From an uncultured Collinsella sp. (GTDB lineage Bacteria; Actinomycetota; Coriobacteriia; Coriobacteriales; Coriobacteriaceae): a stretch of DNA of 54,667 nt. The position numbers and the translations under genes were made by a program. Location of the stretch: assembly GCA_902464565.1 (NCBI GenBank), contig CABQJV010000011.1:1-54667 (forward strand), read 5' to 3'. Positions 18,565 to 28,024 of this stretch are shown piece by piece (within the stretch, counting starts at the first letter, position 1; each line of letters begins with the position of its first letter). The notes beneath the pieces were generated by a model that searched no databases, was not told the DNA's origin, and saw nothing but the letters and a program-made list of their open reading frames with translations.

Positions 18565-19359
18565 TTAGGAGAGACTCTCCAGCACGCGACGGAGCTCCTG
18601 CTGGACGGCGTGGTCGCGGTTACAACCCACCACACGATCGGCCACCGCCTTGAGCGCGGGGCGCGCGTTTTCCATCGCGCAGCCCGTACCGACAAAGCGA
18701 ATGATCTCGTAGTCGTTCATCGAGTCGCCAAACGCCATAACCTCGTCGCGTTCGACTCCATAGTGCTCCATGAGCTGTGCGATGCCCGAGGCCTTCGACA
18801 CACCGGGCTGCATGGCATCGATCCACGCGTTGCCCGAAGGCGCGAAAGTAAAGAGCTGACCGAGTTCGCGCTGTAGTACGTAAGCGCTGTCCATAACGGC
18901 ACCGTCATCGCAAAAGATACTCGCCTTGATGATATTTACGCTGGGATCGGGCAGCTCCCAAATGCGCTCGGCATTGGGAAGGTCCTTATCGACCTCACGC
19001 ACGAACTTGCACTCGTCATCGAGCAAGAAGGACTTGGTTCGGTCAAAAAGTGCAAGATGCAGATTGGGAAACGTCGCGACGGCCTGGGCGAGCCTTCGAA
19101 TCGCCAGGTGCGAATACACCTCGCGGTCTACCATCTTACCGTCGGCGTAGACCTGGGCGCCGTTAGCGGCGACAAAGTCCATCTTGTCGCGAACAGGTGC
19201 AAAGAACTCGCACAGGCGGTCGTAACGACGGCCTGACGATGCGGCGAAATGCACGCCATGCTCGTGTAGCGCCAGAATCAGTTCGTAGGTCTCGGGAGGC
19301 ACCTGGCCGTTTTCGTCAAGCAACGTGCCGTCCATATCGGATGCAATCAGTTTAAACAT
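18565..19359 (-). CDS. Cof-type HAD phosphatase
   Basis: A 264-residue HAD-IIB hydrolase with nucleophile motif ASDMDGTLLDENG, cap domain, and AFGDSMNDYEII. It resembles the convergent HAD gene in architecture but is not a close copy. The substrate is unknown. GAAGGGAGC lies before the ATG, and a 9-bp inverted repeat (19384-19407) lies in the leader. The gene is enclosed by 47-bp inverted repeats, which is unusual and might allow inversion of the segment. Confidence 0.9.
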   Translation of the reverse strand: MFKLIASDMDGTLLDENGQVPPETYELILALHEHGVHFAASSGRRYDRLCEFFAPVRDKMDFVAANGAQVYADGKMVDREVYSHLAIRRLAQAVATFPNLHLALFDRTKSFLLDDECKFVREVDKDLPNAERIWELPDPSVNIIKASIFCDDGAVMDSAYVLQRELGQLFTFAPSGNAWIDAMQPGVSKASGIAQLMEHYGVERDEVMAFGDSMNDYEIIRFVGTGCAMENARPALKAVADRVVGCNRDHAVQQELRRVLESLS

Positions 19360-19383
19360 AGAAAAGCTCCCTTCGGGCTTGAT

Positions 19384-19407
19384 GGAATCGGACGCGTATC
19401 CGATTCC
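19384..19407. promoter_or_regulatory. Inverted repeat upstream of HAD gene
   Basis: A perfect 9-bp inverted repeat (GGAATCGGA with TCCGATTCC) with a 6-base loop lies 25 bases upstream of the HAD start. It is either an operator or a 5' leader hairpin; there is no further evidence. Confidence 0.4.
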
Positions 19408-19521
19408 AACGTACCCAAAGGGGGCTCAAATAAGACTCCGCGGGCGTAAACGTTACAAGGACCTGGCAAATAGCTCACACATGCCAGAAGTCCTACGGTC
19501 GCGGCGTCAGGCAGTCCGCCA

Positions 19522-19589
19522 AAGAGTGTCCCCGATGACTAGTCGTTTAAGAACGTCCCCGATGACTATAAGAACGTCCCCGATGACTA
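19522..19589. repeat. 47-bp inverted repeat, right arm, with extra unit
   Basis: Positions 19522-19568 are the inverted partner of 18455-18501. A further AAGAACGTCCCCGATGACTA unit extends it to 19589, so three GTCCCCGATGACTA units lie in tandem. The stop codon of adenine deaminase is the TAG of the last unit. Confidence 0.85.
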
Positions 19590-21407
19590 GTCGGCGTAGG
19601 TGAAGGTTGTAACGTCGAACATGCCCTCGGGGCGGATGCGGAGCGTCGGGATGACCGGCAAGGGCAGGAAGATAATGCCCATGATGGGGTCGAGCGGCGG
19701 CTCAATACCCATGGCGCGCGCCTTGACCATAAAGTCGTCGTGCTGCGCGGCAACGTCCTCGGCCGTGCCCTCGCTCATAAGGCCACCGAGCGCCAGCGGA
19801 ATGCGCGCCACGACCTCGCCGTTGCGCACCAGCACGTGGCCGCCCTGGCCCACGGCCTCAACGGCAGTCATCATATCCGCCGCATTGTCGCCCACCACGC
19901 ACACGTTGTGCGAGTCGTGGCCGATCGTGGAGGCAATGGCACCACCGGTGATGGTGAAACCGCGCACCCAGCCGCGACCGATATGCTTGCCGACCAGGCC
20001 CAGGCCAGCGGGGCCGTCGCCATCGGCGCCCTCGGCCTGCAGCGACACGCCGCGGCCATGGCGCTCGATCAGCATAATGCGGCGCAAGTCCTCGGCGCTC
20101 TCGGGGCGGGCCATACCCGTGATAGCCATACCCGGGATCACATCGATAACGGCCTCGCCCGGCTTAAAGGCATAATCGAATACGTCGAGCGAAAGCTTCG
20201 GCAGCTTAACGGAAGCACGCAGCTCATCGGCAAGAGAGGCGACATCGGCCGTCTCGGGTGCGACCTCGCCCACAAAGGTGCCATCCTGCGCCACCAGGGC
20301 ACCGGCGGCATAAACACGATGCGGAGCCTTGGCAAACGTCAGGTCATCAAGCAACAGCAGGTCGGCGCGCTTGCCCGGGGCGATTGCGCCGCGGAGCTCG
20401 TGCGGGTCGCGGCAGCCGTGGTCCAGGCCAAATGCCTCAGCCGTGGAAAGGGACGCCATGGAGATGGCGACCACCGGGTCGACGCCAGCCTCGATGGCCA
20501 CGCGGCAGGCATTGTCGATCATGCCGGTCGAAAGAGCATCGGAGGGAGCGCGGTCGTCGGTCGCAAAGCAGCAGCGGCGGGCGCGCGCGGGATTCTCCAG
20601 CAGCATCGGCGATAGATTGGCCAGGTCATGGCTGCACGTGCCTTCACGCAGCATCACATACATGCCGCGAGATAGCTTGTCGAGTGCCTCCTCGGGAATC
20701 GTCGACTCGTGGTCGGCGATAATGCCCGCTGCGGCATAGGCATTGAGGTCCTTACCGGCAACGAGCGGCGCGTGGCCGTCAACCTGCTTGGACGGCGTCT
20801 GGTTGGCAGCATCGATGCGAGCACAGGTCTCGGGGTCGGCCATAAAGACGCCCGGCAGGTTCATCATTTCGCCCAGACCAAAGACATCGCCTGGATGCTC
20901 GGCAAAAAACGCCTGCATATCGGCAGCCGAAATAACGGCACCGGCCTGCTCGTCGGGCAGCGCGGGCACGCACGAAGGCATCATGTACTTGATGGAGATG
21001 GGCGCGCGGCGACCATCCTCGATCATAAAGCGCAAGCCGTCGAGACCGGCAACATTGGCAATCTCGTGGCTGTCGGCAATGGCGGTGGTGGTACCGCGCG
21101 TCGCGGCCATGCGAGCGTACTCGGCGGGACGGATGTTCGAAGACTCGATATGCAGATGCCCGTCAATAAAACCGGGAGCGAGATAGCGCCCTTGGCAGTC
21201 GATGACCTCAGTTGACTCGTAGGCGCCAGCGGCATCGTCGCGACCATCGTAGAGCACGCCGACGATCACACCGTCCTTGACGGCAACGCTACCGGGCGCC
21301 ACACGCTGGCCATACACGTCGACGATCTGCGCATTGGTAAACAGCGTGTCGACGGGCACGCGCCCCTCGGCAGCATCGATCACAGACCTCATGACCTCAA
21401 CGGACAT
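19587..21407 (-). CDS. ade: Adenine deaminase
   Basis: A 606-residue amidohydrolase of the bacterial Ade type, converting adenine to hypoxanthine plus ammonia. Metal-binding motifs are visible: PGFIDGHLHIESSN, ADSHEIANVAG, LGEMMNLPGV, and the C-terminal domain (TIGHDSHNVCVVG). The start MSVEVMRSV follows AAAGGAG by 5 bases; an in-frame ATG 59 codons upstream runs through non-conserved sequence. Hypoxanthine made here could feed the purine-type catabolic genes found at 40-50 kb, though the two are not linked. The stop lies inside a repeat. Confidence 0.93.
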   Translation of the reverse strand: MSVEVMRSVIDAAEGRVPVDTLFTNAQIVDVYGQRVAPGSVAVKDGVIVGVLYDGRDDAAGAYESTEVIDCQGRYLAPGFIDGHLHIESSNIRPAEYARMAATRGTTTAIADSHEIANVAGLDGLRFMIEDGRRAPISIKYMMPSCVPALPDEQAGAVISAADMQAFFAEHPGDVFGLGEMMNLPGVFMADPETCARIDAANQTPSKQVDGHAPLVAGKDLNAYAAAGIIADHESTIPEEALDKLSRGMYVMLREGTCSHDLANLSPMLLENPARARRCCFATDDRAPSDALSTGMIDNACRVAIEAGVDPVVAISMASLSTAEAFGLDHGCRDPHELRGAIAPGKRADLLLLDDLTFAKAPHRVYAAGALVAQDGTFVGEVAPETADVASLADELRASVKLPKLSLDVFDYAFKPGEAVIDVIPGMAITGMARPESAEDLRRIMLIERHGRGVSLQAEGADGDGPAGLGLVGKHIGRGWVRGFTITGGAIASTIGHDSHNVCVVGDNAADMMTAVEAVGQGGHVLVRNGEVVARIPLALGGLMSEGTAEDVAAQHDDFMVKARAMGIEPPLDPIMGIIFLPLPVIPTLRIRPEGMFDVTTFTYAD

Positions 21408-21537
21408 ACATACTCCTTTAACCGTAGAAAAAAGCTGCGGAGCGGACAGGCCTTCACCGCAGCAAACCAATAGCCATTGTATGCCCAAACGATGGGTCAA
21501 CAATACGCCTCTCCGCTTAACGGCACACGCCGCTTGG

Positions 21538-21620
21538 CGCAATGGGGGCAGGTTACTTTGCACCAATGACAAGGAGTGTCCCAAAGTGCCAGCACAAAAG
21601 GAACGTCCCCAAGTGCCAAA
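21538..21620. repeat. GGGGCAGGTT / GTCCC repeat cluster
   Basis: Contains GCAATGGGGGCAGGTTACT plus GCACCAAT, resembling the hairpin at 7502-7544, followed by GAGTGTCCCAAAGTGCCA and GAACGTCCCCAAGTGCC, resembling the repeats near 18.5 and 19.5 kb. The two families therefore meet here, upstream of adenine deaminase and past the tyrS stop. Confidence 0.65.
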
Positions 21621-21681
21621 AAAGGCCGGAGTCGGGATTCCCGGCTGCGGCCCTATTGCACATGTTAAGTTGACCTACTTG

Positions 21682-22893
21682 CTAGACCAATTTGAAGCCC
21701 TTGCGCTTACCCACAGAGAGGGTGTCGCCCAGCTTGAGGGCGCCGGGATCGATGTTATAGCTCTTGGGAGCCACAGCCTTGCCGTTGATCTTGACGCCGC
21801 CGCCGTCGATATCGCGACGAGCCTGGCCGGCGCTCGCCGAAAGACCCAAGTCCTTGAGCAGGCCGGCGAGGTAGATCTGGCCCTCGTCGTTAACAGTCAG
21901 CTCAACGTGCTTCTCGGGGAAGTCGGCGAGCTGGCCCTCCTTGAACACGCGGTCGAACTCGGCCTGAGCCTCGTCGCCGGCACCGGTGCCGTGGTAGGTG
22001 TCGCACAGGTCGCGACCCAGAGCGCGCTTGAGCTCGTAGGGATCGGCGGAACCGTCGGCCAGGGCAGCGTCGATCTTGTCGACCTCGGCCGGGGTGAGCG
22101 AGCTGGCCAGACGATAGTACTTGCCGATCATCTCGTCGGGGATGGACATGGTCTTGCCGAACATGTCCTTGGGCGCGTCGGTCAGGCCGATGTAGTTGCC
22201 GTATGACTTGGACATCTTGCGCACGCCGTCGGTACCCTCGAGCAGCGGCATGGTGAGCGCGATCTGCGGCTCCATGCCCATCTTCTCCATGAGCTCACGG
22301 CCAGCGAGCAGGTTGAAGAGCTGATCGGTGCCGCCCATCTCGACGTCGGCCTTGATCTGCACGGAGTCGAAAGCCTGCATCACGGGATACAGGAACTCAT
22401 GCAGGGCGATCGGCGTCTGAGACTGGTAGCGCTTGGTAAAGTCGTCGCGCTCGAGGATGCGGGCGACGGTGAACTTGGAGCACACCTGCAGCAGACCGGC
22501 CAGATCCATCGAAAGGATCCAGTCACCGTTGTGCACGATGGTGGTCTTCTCGGGATCCAGGATCTTCATGGCCTGGCTCACGTAGGTCTCGGCATTGGCC
22601 TCGATCTGCTCCTGCGAAAGCTGCGGACGGGTGGAATTCTTGCCCGAAGGGTCGCCGATCAGCGCGGTGCCGTTGCCGATGATGAGGGTGACGTTGTGGC
22701 CCAGGTCCTGGAACTGACGCATCTTGCGCAGGGGCACGGCGTGGCCCAGGTGCAGGTCGGGGCTGGTGGGATCGACGCCGAGCTTGATGTTGAGGGGCTC
22801 GCCCTTCTCAAGCTTCTTGCGAAGGTCGGCCTCGGGAACGATCTGCGCGGCGCCCGAGGTGATGATACGCATTTGCTCGTCAACAGACAGCAT
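21682..22893 (-). CDS. tyrS: Tyrosyl-tRNA synthetase
   Basis: A 403-residue class I aminoacyl-tRNA synthetase charging tRNA-Tyr. The HIGH motif reads HLGH (PTSPDLHLGHAVPL), the second signature KMSKSYGN, and the C-terminus carries an S4-type RNA-binding domain (GQARRDIDGGGVKINGK). Length and the KLGVDPTSPDLHLGH opening fit the TyrZ-like long form. The 96-base gap to the upstream U32 gene is too short for a T-box leader; it holds a hairpin (AGCACC..GGTGCT) with no T tract. Confidence 0.95.
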   Translation of the reverse strand: MLSVDEQMRIITSGAAQIVPEADLRKKLEKGEPLNIKLGVDPTSPDLHLGHAVPLRKMRQFQDLGHNVTLIIGNGTALIGDPSGKNSTRPQLSQEQIEANAETYVSQAMKILDPEKTTIVHNGDWILSMDLAGLLQVCSKFTVARILERDDFTKRYQSQTPIALHEFLYPVMQAFDSVQIKADVEMGGTDQLFNLLAGRELMEKMGMEPQIALTMPLLEGTDGVRKMSKSYGNYIGLTDAPKDMFGKTMSIPDEMIGKYYRLASSLTPAEVDKIDAALADGSADPYELKRALGRDLCDTYHGTGAGDEAQAEFDRVFKEGQLADFPEKHVELTVNDEGQIYLAGLLKDLGLSASAGQARRDIDGGGVKINGKAVAPKSYNIDPGALKLGDTLSVGKRKGFKLV

Positions 22894-22989
22894 TGGGTAT
22901 CCTCCTTTTTCTATAGCACCCTCGCCGAAAACGGCGGTGCTGGAAGTCCATAAACTCTCTTATGATAACAAACTGACGCGACGCGGCAC

Positions 22990-24948
22990 CTACGACAGGA
23001 AAATCCTCGTCCTGCCGCATGCGTCAATGGCAACTGGCAGACGTGTACCGTCACGCTCGACCAGATAGCGTACCTGCCGACGACGCAAGCAGTCGCGGCA
23101 ACGAACCTGTCCCGTCGCATCGGTGGCGCAGACGCCCTCGGCGGTCAGCAGGCAGTGCTCGCACACCATAAGCTCGGGACGGTCGGCGTCGACCGGACCC
23201 AAGACGCCGGGTTCAGCAGCCAGCTCGGCAATACGCTCCGCATCATTGCCGAGCAACTCGGCCGGCAAGTACACCCGCCCCGCACCGAATCCGCGCAGCC
23301 AGGTAAGCGTGGCCCGATTCGCGCAGAACACCGGCGCCGCCACGTCAAACGTCACGCCCAGCTCGCGAGCGATCGCCACCTGCCCCAGGTTGCGGCAGAC
23401 GATGCGCCCGGCACGCTGCATCAGTGAGCGGGTCCAGTCAGCGTCACTCGCGCGGCACACCTCGTCAAGCACCACAACGGCGTCGGACAAATCGAGTTCT
23501 CCGCGCGGGTCGGCATCCATCAGCTGCCAAGCAAAAACCATGCGAGTGGGAACCGCGCACTCCACCAACTCCGTCGATGCACCGCCATCCACCGCAACGC
23601 CCTCAAAGGGCAGCACTTCAACGGCACGCTCAACGGGCGCAATCGCATCCGCCTCGGCCCGCATGCGCTCCAACACCGCCGCCGTCTGATCCAACACGCC
23701 GGCGCTGCGAATCAGGTACACCTCGCAGCCCGCGTCCACCTTACGCTTGCAATGCACGACGATGCGCTTCCCCGCTGCTGCATCCACCGGGCAGGGCACC
23801 TGCGGCCAGCGCTTGGGCACATCGGGACGCGCGTCGACACCCGGATAGAACCGAATCTCGAGCGTGTCACCCGCCGCCACGGCGGCGTCGAGCTCAACGG
23901 TCACCTCTTCGTGGCCCACAGCGACCAAACGCCCCACGCGCACGCCCTGGTTAATTGCGCGTTCAAAACTCATAAGCTCCGCACCCGAGCGGCCTCGCAA
24001 ATACGCGTCGGTAAACCCGCGGTTAAACGACCTTCCCAGCTCGCGCTCAAGCTCTTCCACGGCATCGGGGTCCCACGCGCCGTCGCACAGCATATCGAGT
24101 GCCCGGCGCCACACCCGCACCACGTTGAATACGTAATCGGGGTTCTTCATGCGCCCCTCGATCTTGAGCGACGCCACGCCGGCATCTACAAGCTCGGGCA
24201 GATGCGCAATACCCAGATAGTCGCGCGGACACAGCAGGCGATCTCCCTCGACGGCGGCAACACTCTGCCCAGCCTCGTCCACCAAGTCATAGGATAGACG
24301 GCACGGCTGCGTGCAATCACCGCGCATCGCAGAGCGGCCACGTCGAAGGGCAGAGAACTCGCACGCCCCCGAATAGCCGATGCAAATCGCACCGTGGCAG
24401 AATACCTCGATGGGCACACCCGTGGCACATAGCGCCGCAATCTCGTCGACCGTCAGCTCGCGTGCCGTCGTCACGCGCTCGACCCCCAGCTCATCGGCGG
24501 CAAGCCGCACGGCGCCTTCGCTATGAACGCCCGCCTGCGTAGACAGGTGAATCTCGACCCCGGGAATCGCCGCGCGCAGCGCGCAGGCCAACCCGGCATC
24601 GGCGACAATCAGAGCATCGGCGCCCAGCTCCAGTGCATGAGCTCCCAACACCACCGCGTCGGACAACTCATCGTCAAACACGAACACGTTGAGCGTTACG
24701 TACACACGCACGCCATGGGCATGCGCCACGGCGCAGCCGCGCGCAAACTCGTTATCCGTAAAGCCATGGGCGCTCACACGGGCGTTAAAGCCGCCCAACC
24801 CCGCATAGATGGCATCGGCACCCGCGGCGATGGCCGCAAGCATCTGGTCGAGCCCGCCCGCCGGCGCCAGCAACTCGGGCAGCGCCGCACCAGCAGCATC
24901 CAATCCAGTCTCGTATTGTCCGCTCGGCCCCATCGTCCGAATCGCCAT
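22990..24948 (-). CDS. U32 family protein (peptidase / RNA hydroxylation type)
   Basis: A 652-residue member of the U32 family: an N-terminal TIM-barrel-like part (PELLAPAGGLDQMLAAI, DAIYAGLGGFNAR), the family signature EVFCHGAICIGYSGACEFS near residue 175, and clustered cysteines (CTQPCR). The C-terminus has four cysteines (CEHC...CRDC). Family members such as RlhA and TrhP hydroxylate rRNA or tRNA uridine or cytidine rather than cleaving collagen, so an RNA modification role is more likely than proteolysis. The start MAIRT is 7 bases after AAGGAG. It is divergent from the penicillin-binding protein gene. Confidence 0.88.
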   Translation of the reverse strand: MAIRTMGPSGQYETGLDAAGAALPELLAPAGGLDQMLAAIAAGADAIYAGLGGFNARVSAHGFTDNEFARGCAVAHAHGVRVYVTLNVFVFDDELSDAVVLGAHALELGADALIVADAGLACALRAAIPGVEIHLSTQAGVHSEGAVRLAADELGVERVTTARELTVDEIAALCATGVPIEVFCHGAICIGYSGACEFSALRRGRSAMRGDCTQPCRLSYDLVDEAGQSVAAVEGDRLLCPRDYLGIAHLPELVDAGVASLKIEGRMKNPDYVFNVVRVWRRALDMLCDGAWDPDAVEELERELGRSFNRGFTDAYLRGRSGAELMSFERAINQGVRVGRLVAVGHEEVTVELDAAVAAGDTLEIRFYPGVDARPDVPKRWPQVPCPVDAAAGKRIVVHCKRKVDAGCEVYLIRSAGVLDQTAAVLERMRAEADAIAPVERAVEVLPFEGVAVDGGASTELVECAVPTRMVFAWQLMDADPRGELDLSDAVVVLDEVCRASDADWTRSLMQRAGRIVCRNLGQVAIARELGVTFDVAAPVFCANRATLTWLRGFGAGRVYLPAELLGNDAERIAELAAEPGVLGPVDADRPELMVCEHCLLTAEGVCATDATGQVRCRDCLRRRQVRYLVERDGTRLPVAIDACGRTRIFLS

Positions 24949-25110
24949 CGACAAACTCCTTACCAAGGTATGCATTCACTCTGAAAAATGCCGTCTTCCA
25001 GCATACACGAGGCATCGCGCGCCCCGTTTGGTTTATCGTGTAATAACTTATGTCCATCCTGCCCCGACGGCACATCCACCGTCCGGCACGACATACCTGG
25101 AGGTCAATAT

Positions 25111-27309
25111 ATGGGTCCTCGCCAACGACAGGGACGCAGCCGTTCAAAGACGCATGCCCTGCCCATAATCCTGCTCTCGTTTTTGGGCTTTCTGCTGATT
25201 GCGGGCGTGGCATTTGGCATCGGCATGGTCGGCAACGTCAACCGCTGGCTGTCCGATCTGCCCGACTACACCGACGCCAACGCGTATCTGGTGAGCGAGC
25301 CCACCGAGATCGTCGACTGCAACGGCAACAAGATCGCGAGCTTCTACACGCAAAACCGCAAGTCCATCACCAAGGACGAGGTCTCCCCCTACGTGCTGCA
25401 GGGCACCGTTGACGTCGAGGACGAGCGCTTCTACGAGCACGGCGGTATCGACCTGTGGGGTATCGCGCGTGCTGCGGTGGCAACCCTCGGCGGCGGACAC
25501 GAAGGCGCCTCGACTATCACCCAGCAGCTGGTGCGCAACACCATCCTGCAGGAGGAGCAGTTCGACTCGACCATCGAGCGTAAAGTGCGCGAGGCCTACA
25601 TCGCCGTCAAGATGGAGGATATGTACTCCAAAGACGAGATCCTCATGATGTACCTCAACACCATCTATTACGGTCACGGCGCCTACGGTATTGAGGCCGC
25701 CGCCGAGACCTACCTGTCCAAGAGCGCCGCAGACCTCACCCTGAGCGAGGCCGCGCTGTTGATCGGCCTTCCCAACTCGCCCTCGCAGTACGACCCCACG
25801 GTCAACCCCGACCTGGCGCTGTCCCGTCGCAACAAGGTCCTCGACAACATGCTGCGCCTGGGCCACATTACGCAGGAGGAGCACGATGCCGCACAGGCCG
25901 AGCCCATCACCCTCAACGTGACCGAAATCTCGGGCAGCGGCGTCGACGTATACTCGCAGCCCTACTTTGTCGCCTATGTTAAGCAGCTGCTGGAGCAGGA
26001 GTTCTCGACCGACGTGCTCTTTAAGGGCGGCTTGACCGTCAAGACCACCATCGACCCCACGATGCAGCAGGTGGCAGAGAATGCCGTCCGCGAGCAGCTC
26101 GACACGCTCTCGCTCGACGGCCTGGACATGGGCATGGTCGTCGTCGACCCCAAGACTGGCTACATCAAGTGCATGGTGGGCGGCTACGACTACAACGCCG
26201 ACGAGAACCATGTGAACCACGCTACGGCGAAGCGCCCCGTCGGCTCCACCTTTAAGGCCTTTACGCTGGCAACTGCCATCCAAAACGGCATGAACCCCAA
26301 CGTCACCCTCAACTGCAACTCGCCGCTCAAGGCCAAGGGCACCACGACCGAGGTCCAAAACTACGCCAACCATAGCTATGGCAACATCACGCTTAAGCAG
26401 GCGACGGCATACTCCTCCAACACCGGCTACATCCAGGTGGCGGAAGCCGTCGGCAACAGCAAGATCATCTCGCTCGTCAAAAAGCTCGGCATCGATCCCG
26501 CCAAGGACAACATCGAGGACGTTCCCGTCATGACCCTCGGCACTGGCTCGATCTCGCCGCTCGAGATGTCCGCCGCCTACGCGACGTTTGCCAACGGCGG
26601 CTACTATCGTCAGCCGATCGCCATCACCGAGATTGACTCTCGTACCGGTTCGGTGCTGTACCAGCACACGGACAATCCCTCACAGGTGCTTACCGAGGGC
26701 GAGGCCGCCGCGGTCACCGATGTTCTGTCCGGCGTCATGCAGGGCAGCGGTACAGGTGCTGCTGGCGCCCTGAGCGTCAACCAGCCCTATGCCGGCAAAA
26801 CGGGCACCACCGACAACACCACCAACCTGTGGTTCTGCGGCTATACCCCGCAGCTGGCGTGCGCCCTGTGGACCGGCTATTCCGCAGGTGAGATCCCCAT
26901 CCAAAAATACGGCACGGACCTGCTGGGCGACAGCACCAACCTGCCTGTCTTTAAGCGGTTTATGAACACCGTTCTGACCGGTACCGAGCGCGAGGAGTTT
27001 GCGACCGGAACGGCGCCCACCTACAAGAACAACAGCGTCTGGAAGTTCTACGGCACCAACAACACCAAGAAGACGGAGAACGACGACAAGGACGAGAACG
27101 AGGACGAAGAGGAAACCACCACAACGACCACCACGACGACCACGACCACCGAGACCACGGGCGGCGACACCACCGGCGGCACCGGAACGACCGGTGGCTC
27201 GACGGGCGGCTCCACTGGTGGTTCGACCGGCGGCGATGGCGGCACGCCTACGCCCACGCCTACGCCCACTCCCGACCCCTCGCCCACGCCTGACGATACT
27301 GTTGGCTAG
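25111..27309 (+). CDS. Class A penicillin-binding protein
   Basis: A 732-residue bifunctional peptidoglycan synthase. Membrane anchor at about 17-40; glycosyltransferase (GT51) domain with the catalytic glutamate in VDVEDERFYEHGGID near 103; transpeptidase domain with S379-x-x-K382 (GSTFK), the SSN motif in YSSNTGY and KTGT at 563. The last 65 residues are Thr-, Gly- and Pro-rich (a run of 12 Thr, GGSTGGS repeats, PTPTPTP), probably a cell-wall spanning linker. The start follows GGAGG by 7 bases; the upstream extension to 24988 is not conserved-looking. A strong terminator follows. Confidence 0.94.
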   Translation: MGPRQRQGRSRSKTHALPIILLSFLGFLLIAGVAFGIGMVGNVNRWLSDLPDYTDANAYLVSEPTEIVDCNGNKIASFYTQNRKSITKDEVSPYVLQGTVDVEDERFYEHGGIDLWGIARAAVATLGGGHEGASTITQQLVRNTILQEEQFDSTIERKVREAYIAVKMEDMYSKDEILMMYLNTIYYGHGAYGIEAAAETYLSKSAADLTLSEAALLIGLPNSPSQYDPTVNPDLALSRRNKVLDNMLRLGHITQEEHDAAQAEPITLNVTEISGSGVDVYSQPYFVAYVKQLLEQEFSTDVLFKGGLTVKTTIDPTMQQVAENAVREQLDTLSLDGLDMGMVVVDPKTGYIKCMVGGYDYNADENHVNHATAKRPVGSTFKAFTLATAIQNGMNPNVTLNCNSPLKAKGTTTEVQNYANHSYGNITLKQATAYSSNTGYIQVAEAVGNSKIISLVKKLGIDPAKDNIEDVPVMTLGTGSISPLEMSAAYATFANGGYYRQPIAITEIDSRTGSVLYQHTDNPSQVLTEGEAAAVTDVLSGVMQGSGTGAAGALSVNQPYAGKTGTTDNTTNLWFCGYTPQLACALWTGYSAGEIPIQKYGTDLLGDSTNLPVFKRFMNTVLTGTEREEFATGTAPTYKNNSVWKFYGTNNTKKTENDDKDENEDEEETTTTTTTTTTTTETTGGDTTGGTGTTGGSTGGSTGGSTGGDGGTPTPTPTPTPDPSPTPDDTVG

Positions 27310-27332
27310 AAATTCATCCGGCCATTAGCAAC

Positions 27333-27373
27333 AAGGCCCCCGAGCAGCTTATTAAACTGCTCGGGGGCCTTTT
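27333..27373 (+). terminator. Penicillin-binding protein terminator
   Basis: A perfect 14-bp stem (AGGCCCCCGAGCAG with CTGCTCGGGGGCCT), a 9-base loop and TTT follow 24 bases after the stop codon. Confidence 0.92.
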
Positions 27374-27419
27374 AGTTTAAAGCGACCTGGTGGACGGTCT
27401 TTATACCGGCAAACAATAT

Positions 27420-27450
27420 AGGGGGTACCGACCAACGTCGATACCCCCTT
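27420..27450 (-). terminator. argR terminator candidate
   Basis: An 8-bp stem (AGGGGGTA with TACCCCCT) lies about 50 bases past the argR stop on the minus strand, with only a weak T tract (TATATTGTTTG). Confidence 0.55.
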
Positions 27451-27498
27451 ACAAGCCACCATGTCACGCACACAGTGCCGAGCGCACGACCCGCACGC

Positions 27499-27936
27499 CT
27501 ACTTGCGAGAATTGCTCAGCTTATTGATCAGCGCCTCAAGACGCTCGCCGTCCTCGGCCGTCTGGGCAATAACCAAAATCGTATCGTTGCCGGCAAGCGA
27601 GCCAAGCACATCGGGCAACTCTGCCGCATCAACGGCGGCGGCGATGCCGGAAGCCGTGCCAGGCTGAGCCTTGATCATAACCAGATTATCGGTACGCAGA
27701 ACGCCCGTAACGAGCTCGGAAACCATACGCTGCAGGTGCAGGTCCTCTGCCAGAACATAGATGCCCTCAGGGAGCTTACGCAGCCCCATGTCGGCAATAT
27801 CGCGAGAGACAGTCGCCTGCGTGCAATCAAAGCCCATAGCGCGGAGCTCATCGACCAGCACGCGCTGCGTGCGGACGTCCTTATTGCGCACAATATCTCT
27901 AATGGCATCCTGGCGCCCATTGCGTTTTTTAGCCAT
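27499..27936 (-). CDS. argR: Arginine repressor
   Basis: A 145-residue ArgR: N-terminal winged helix (VDELRAMGFDCTQATVSRDIADMGLRKL) and the C-terminal arginine-binding hexamerisation domain (GTASGIAAAVDAAELPDVLGSLAGNDTILVI). It represses arginine biosynthesis or activates catabolism in response to L-arginine. The start MAKKRNGRQ has AGAGGG 5 bases upstream; an in-frame ATG 11 codons earlier is not family-like. No arginine genes lie in the window, so its targets are elsewhere. The TCAATCAGTGATTGA palindrome about 35 bases upstream may be an autoregulatory ARG box. Confidence 0.95.
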   Translation of the reverse strand: MAKKRNGRQDAIRDIVRNKDVRTQRVLVDELRAMGFDCTQATVSRDIADMGLRKLPEGIYVLAEDLHLQRMVSELVTGVLRTDNLVMIKAQPGTASGIAAAVDAAELPDVLGSLAGNDTILVIAQTAEDGERLEALINKLSNSRK

Positions 27937-28024
27937 ACAAACCCTCTCTCCAAAAGATGGCGGAGACAATCAATCAGTGATTGAATAGTTTAACGCTATT
28001 TGAAGGCTTTTGTGTATAAGAACG

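Noticed and set aside
22894..22989. T-box or other tRNA-sensing leader for tyrS
   Set aside because: Only 96 bases separate tyrS from the upstream stop, too short for a T-box; only one simple hairpin is visible.
25144..26667. A 507-codon minus-strand open frame inside the penicillin-binding protein gene
   Set aside because: Antisense shadow of a gene with clear catalytic motifs; composition (Val/Leu/Gly/His-rich) is typical of such shadows. The same holds for long antisense frames over transketolase, rpoA, secY, ygeW and ygeY.
27110..27300. Repetitive DNA at the end of the penicillin-binding protein gene as a CRISPR-like or tandem repeat array
   Set aside because: The repeats are Thr, Gly-Ser/Thr and Pro-Thr codon runs in frame with a clear gene, without spacers.
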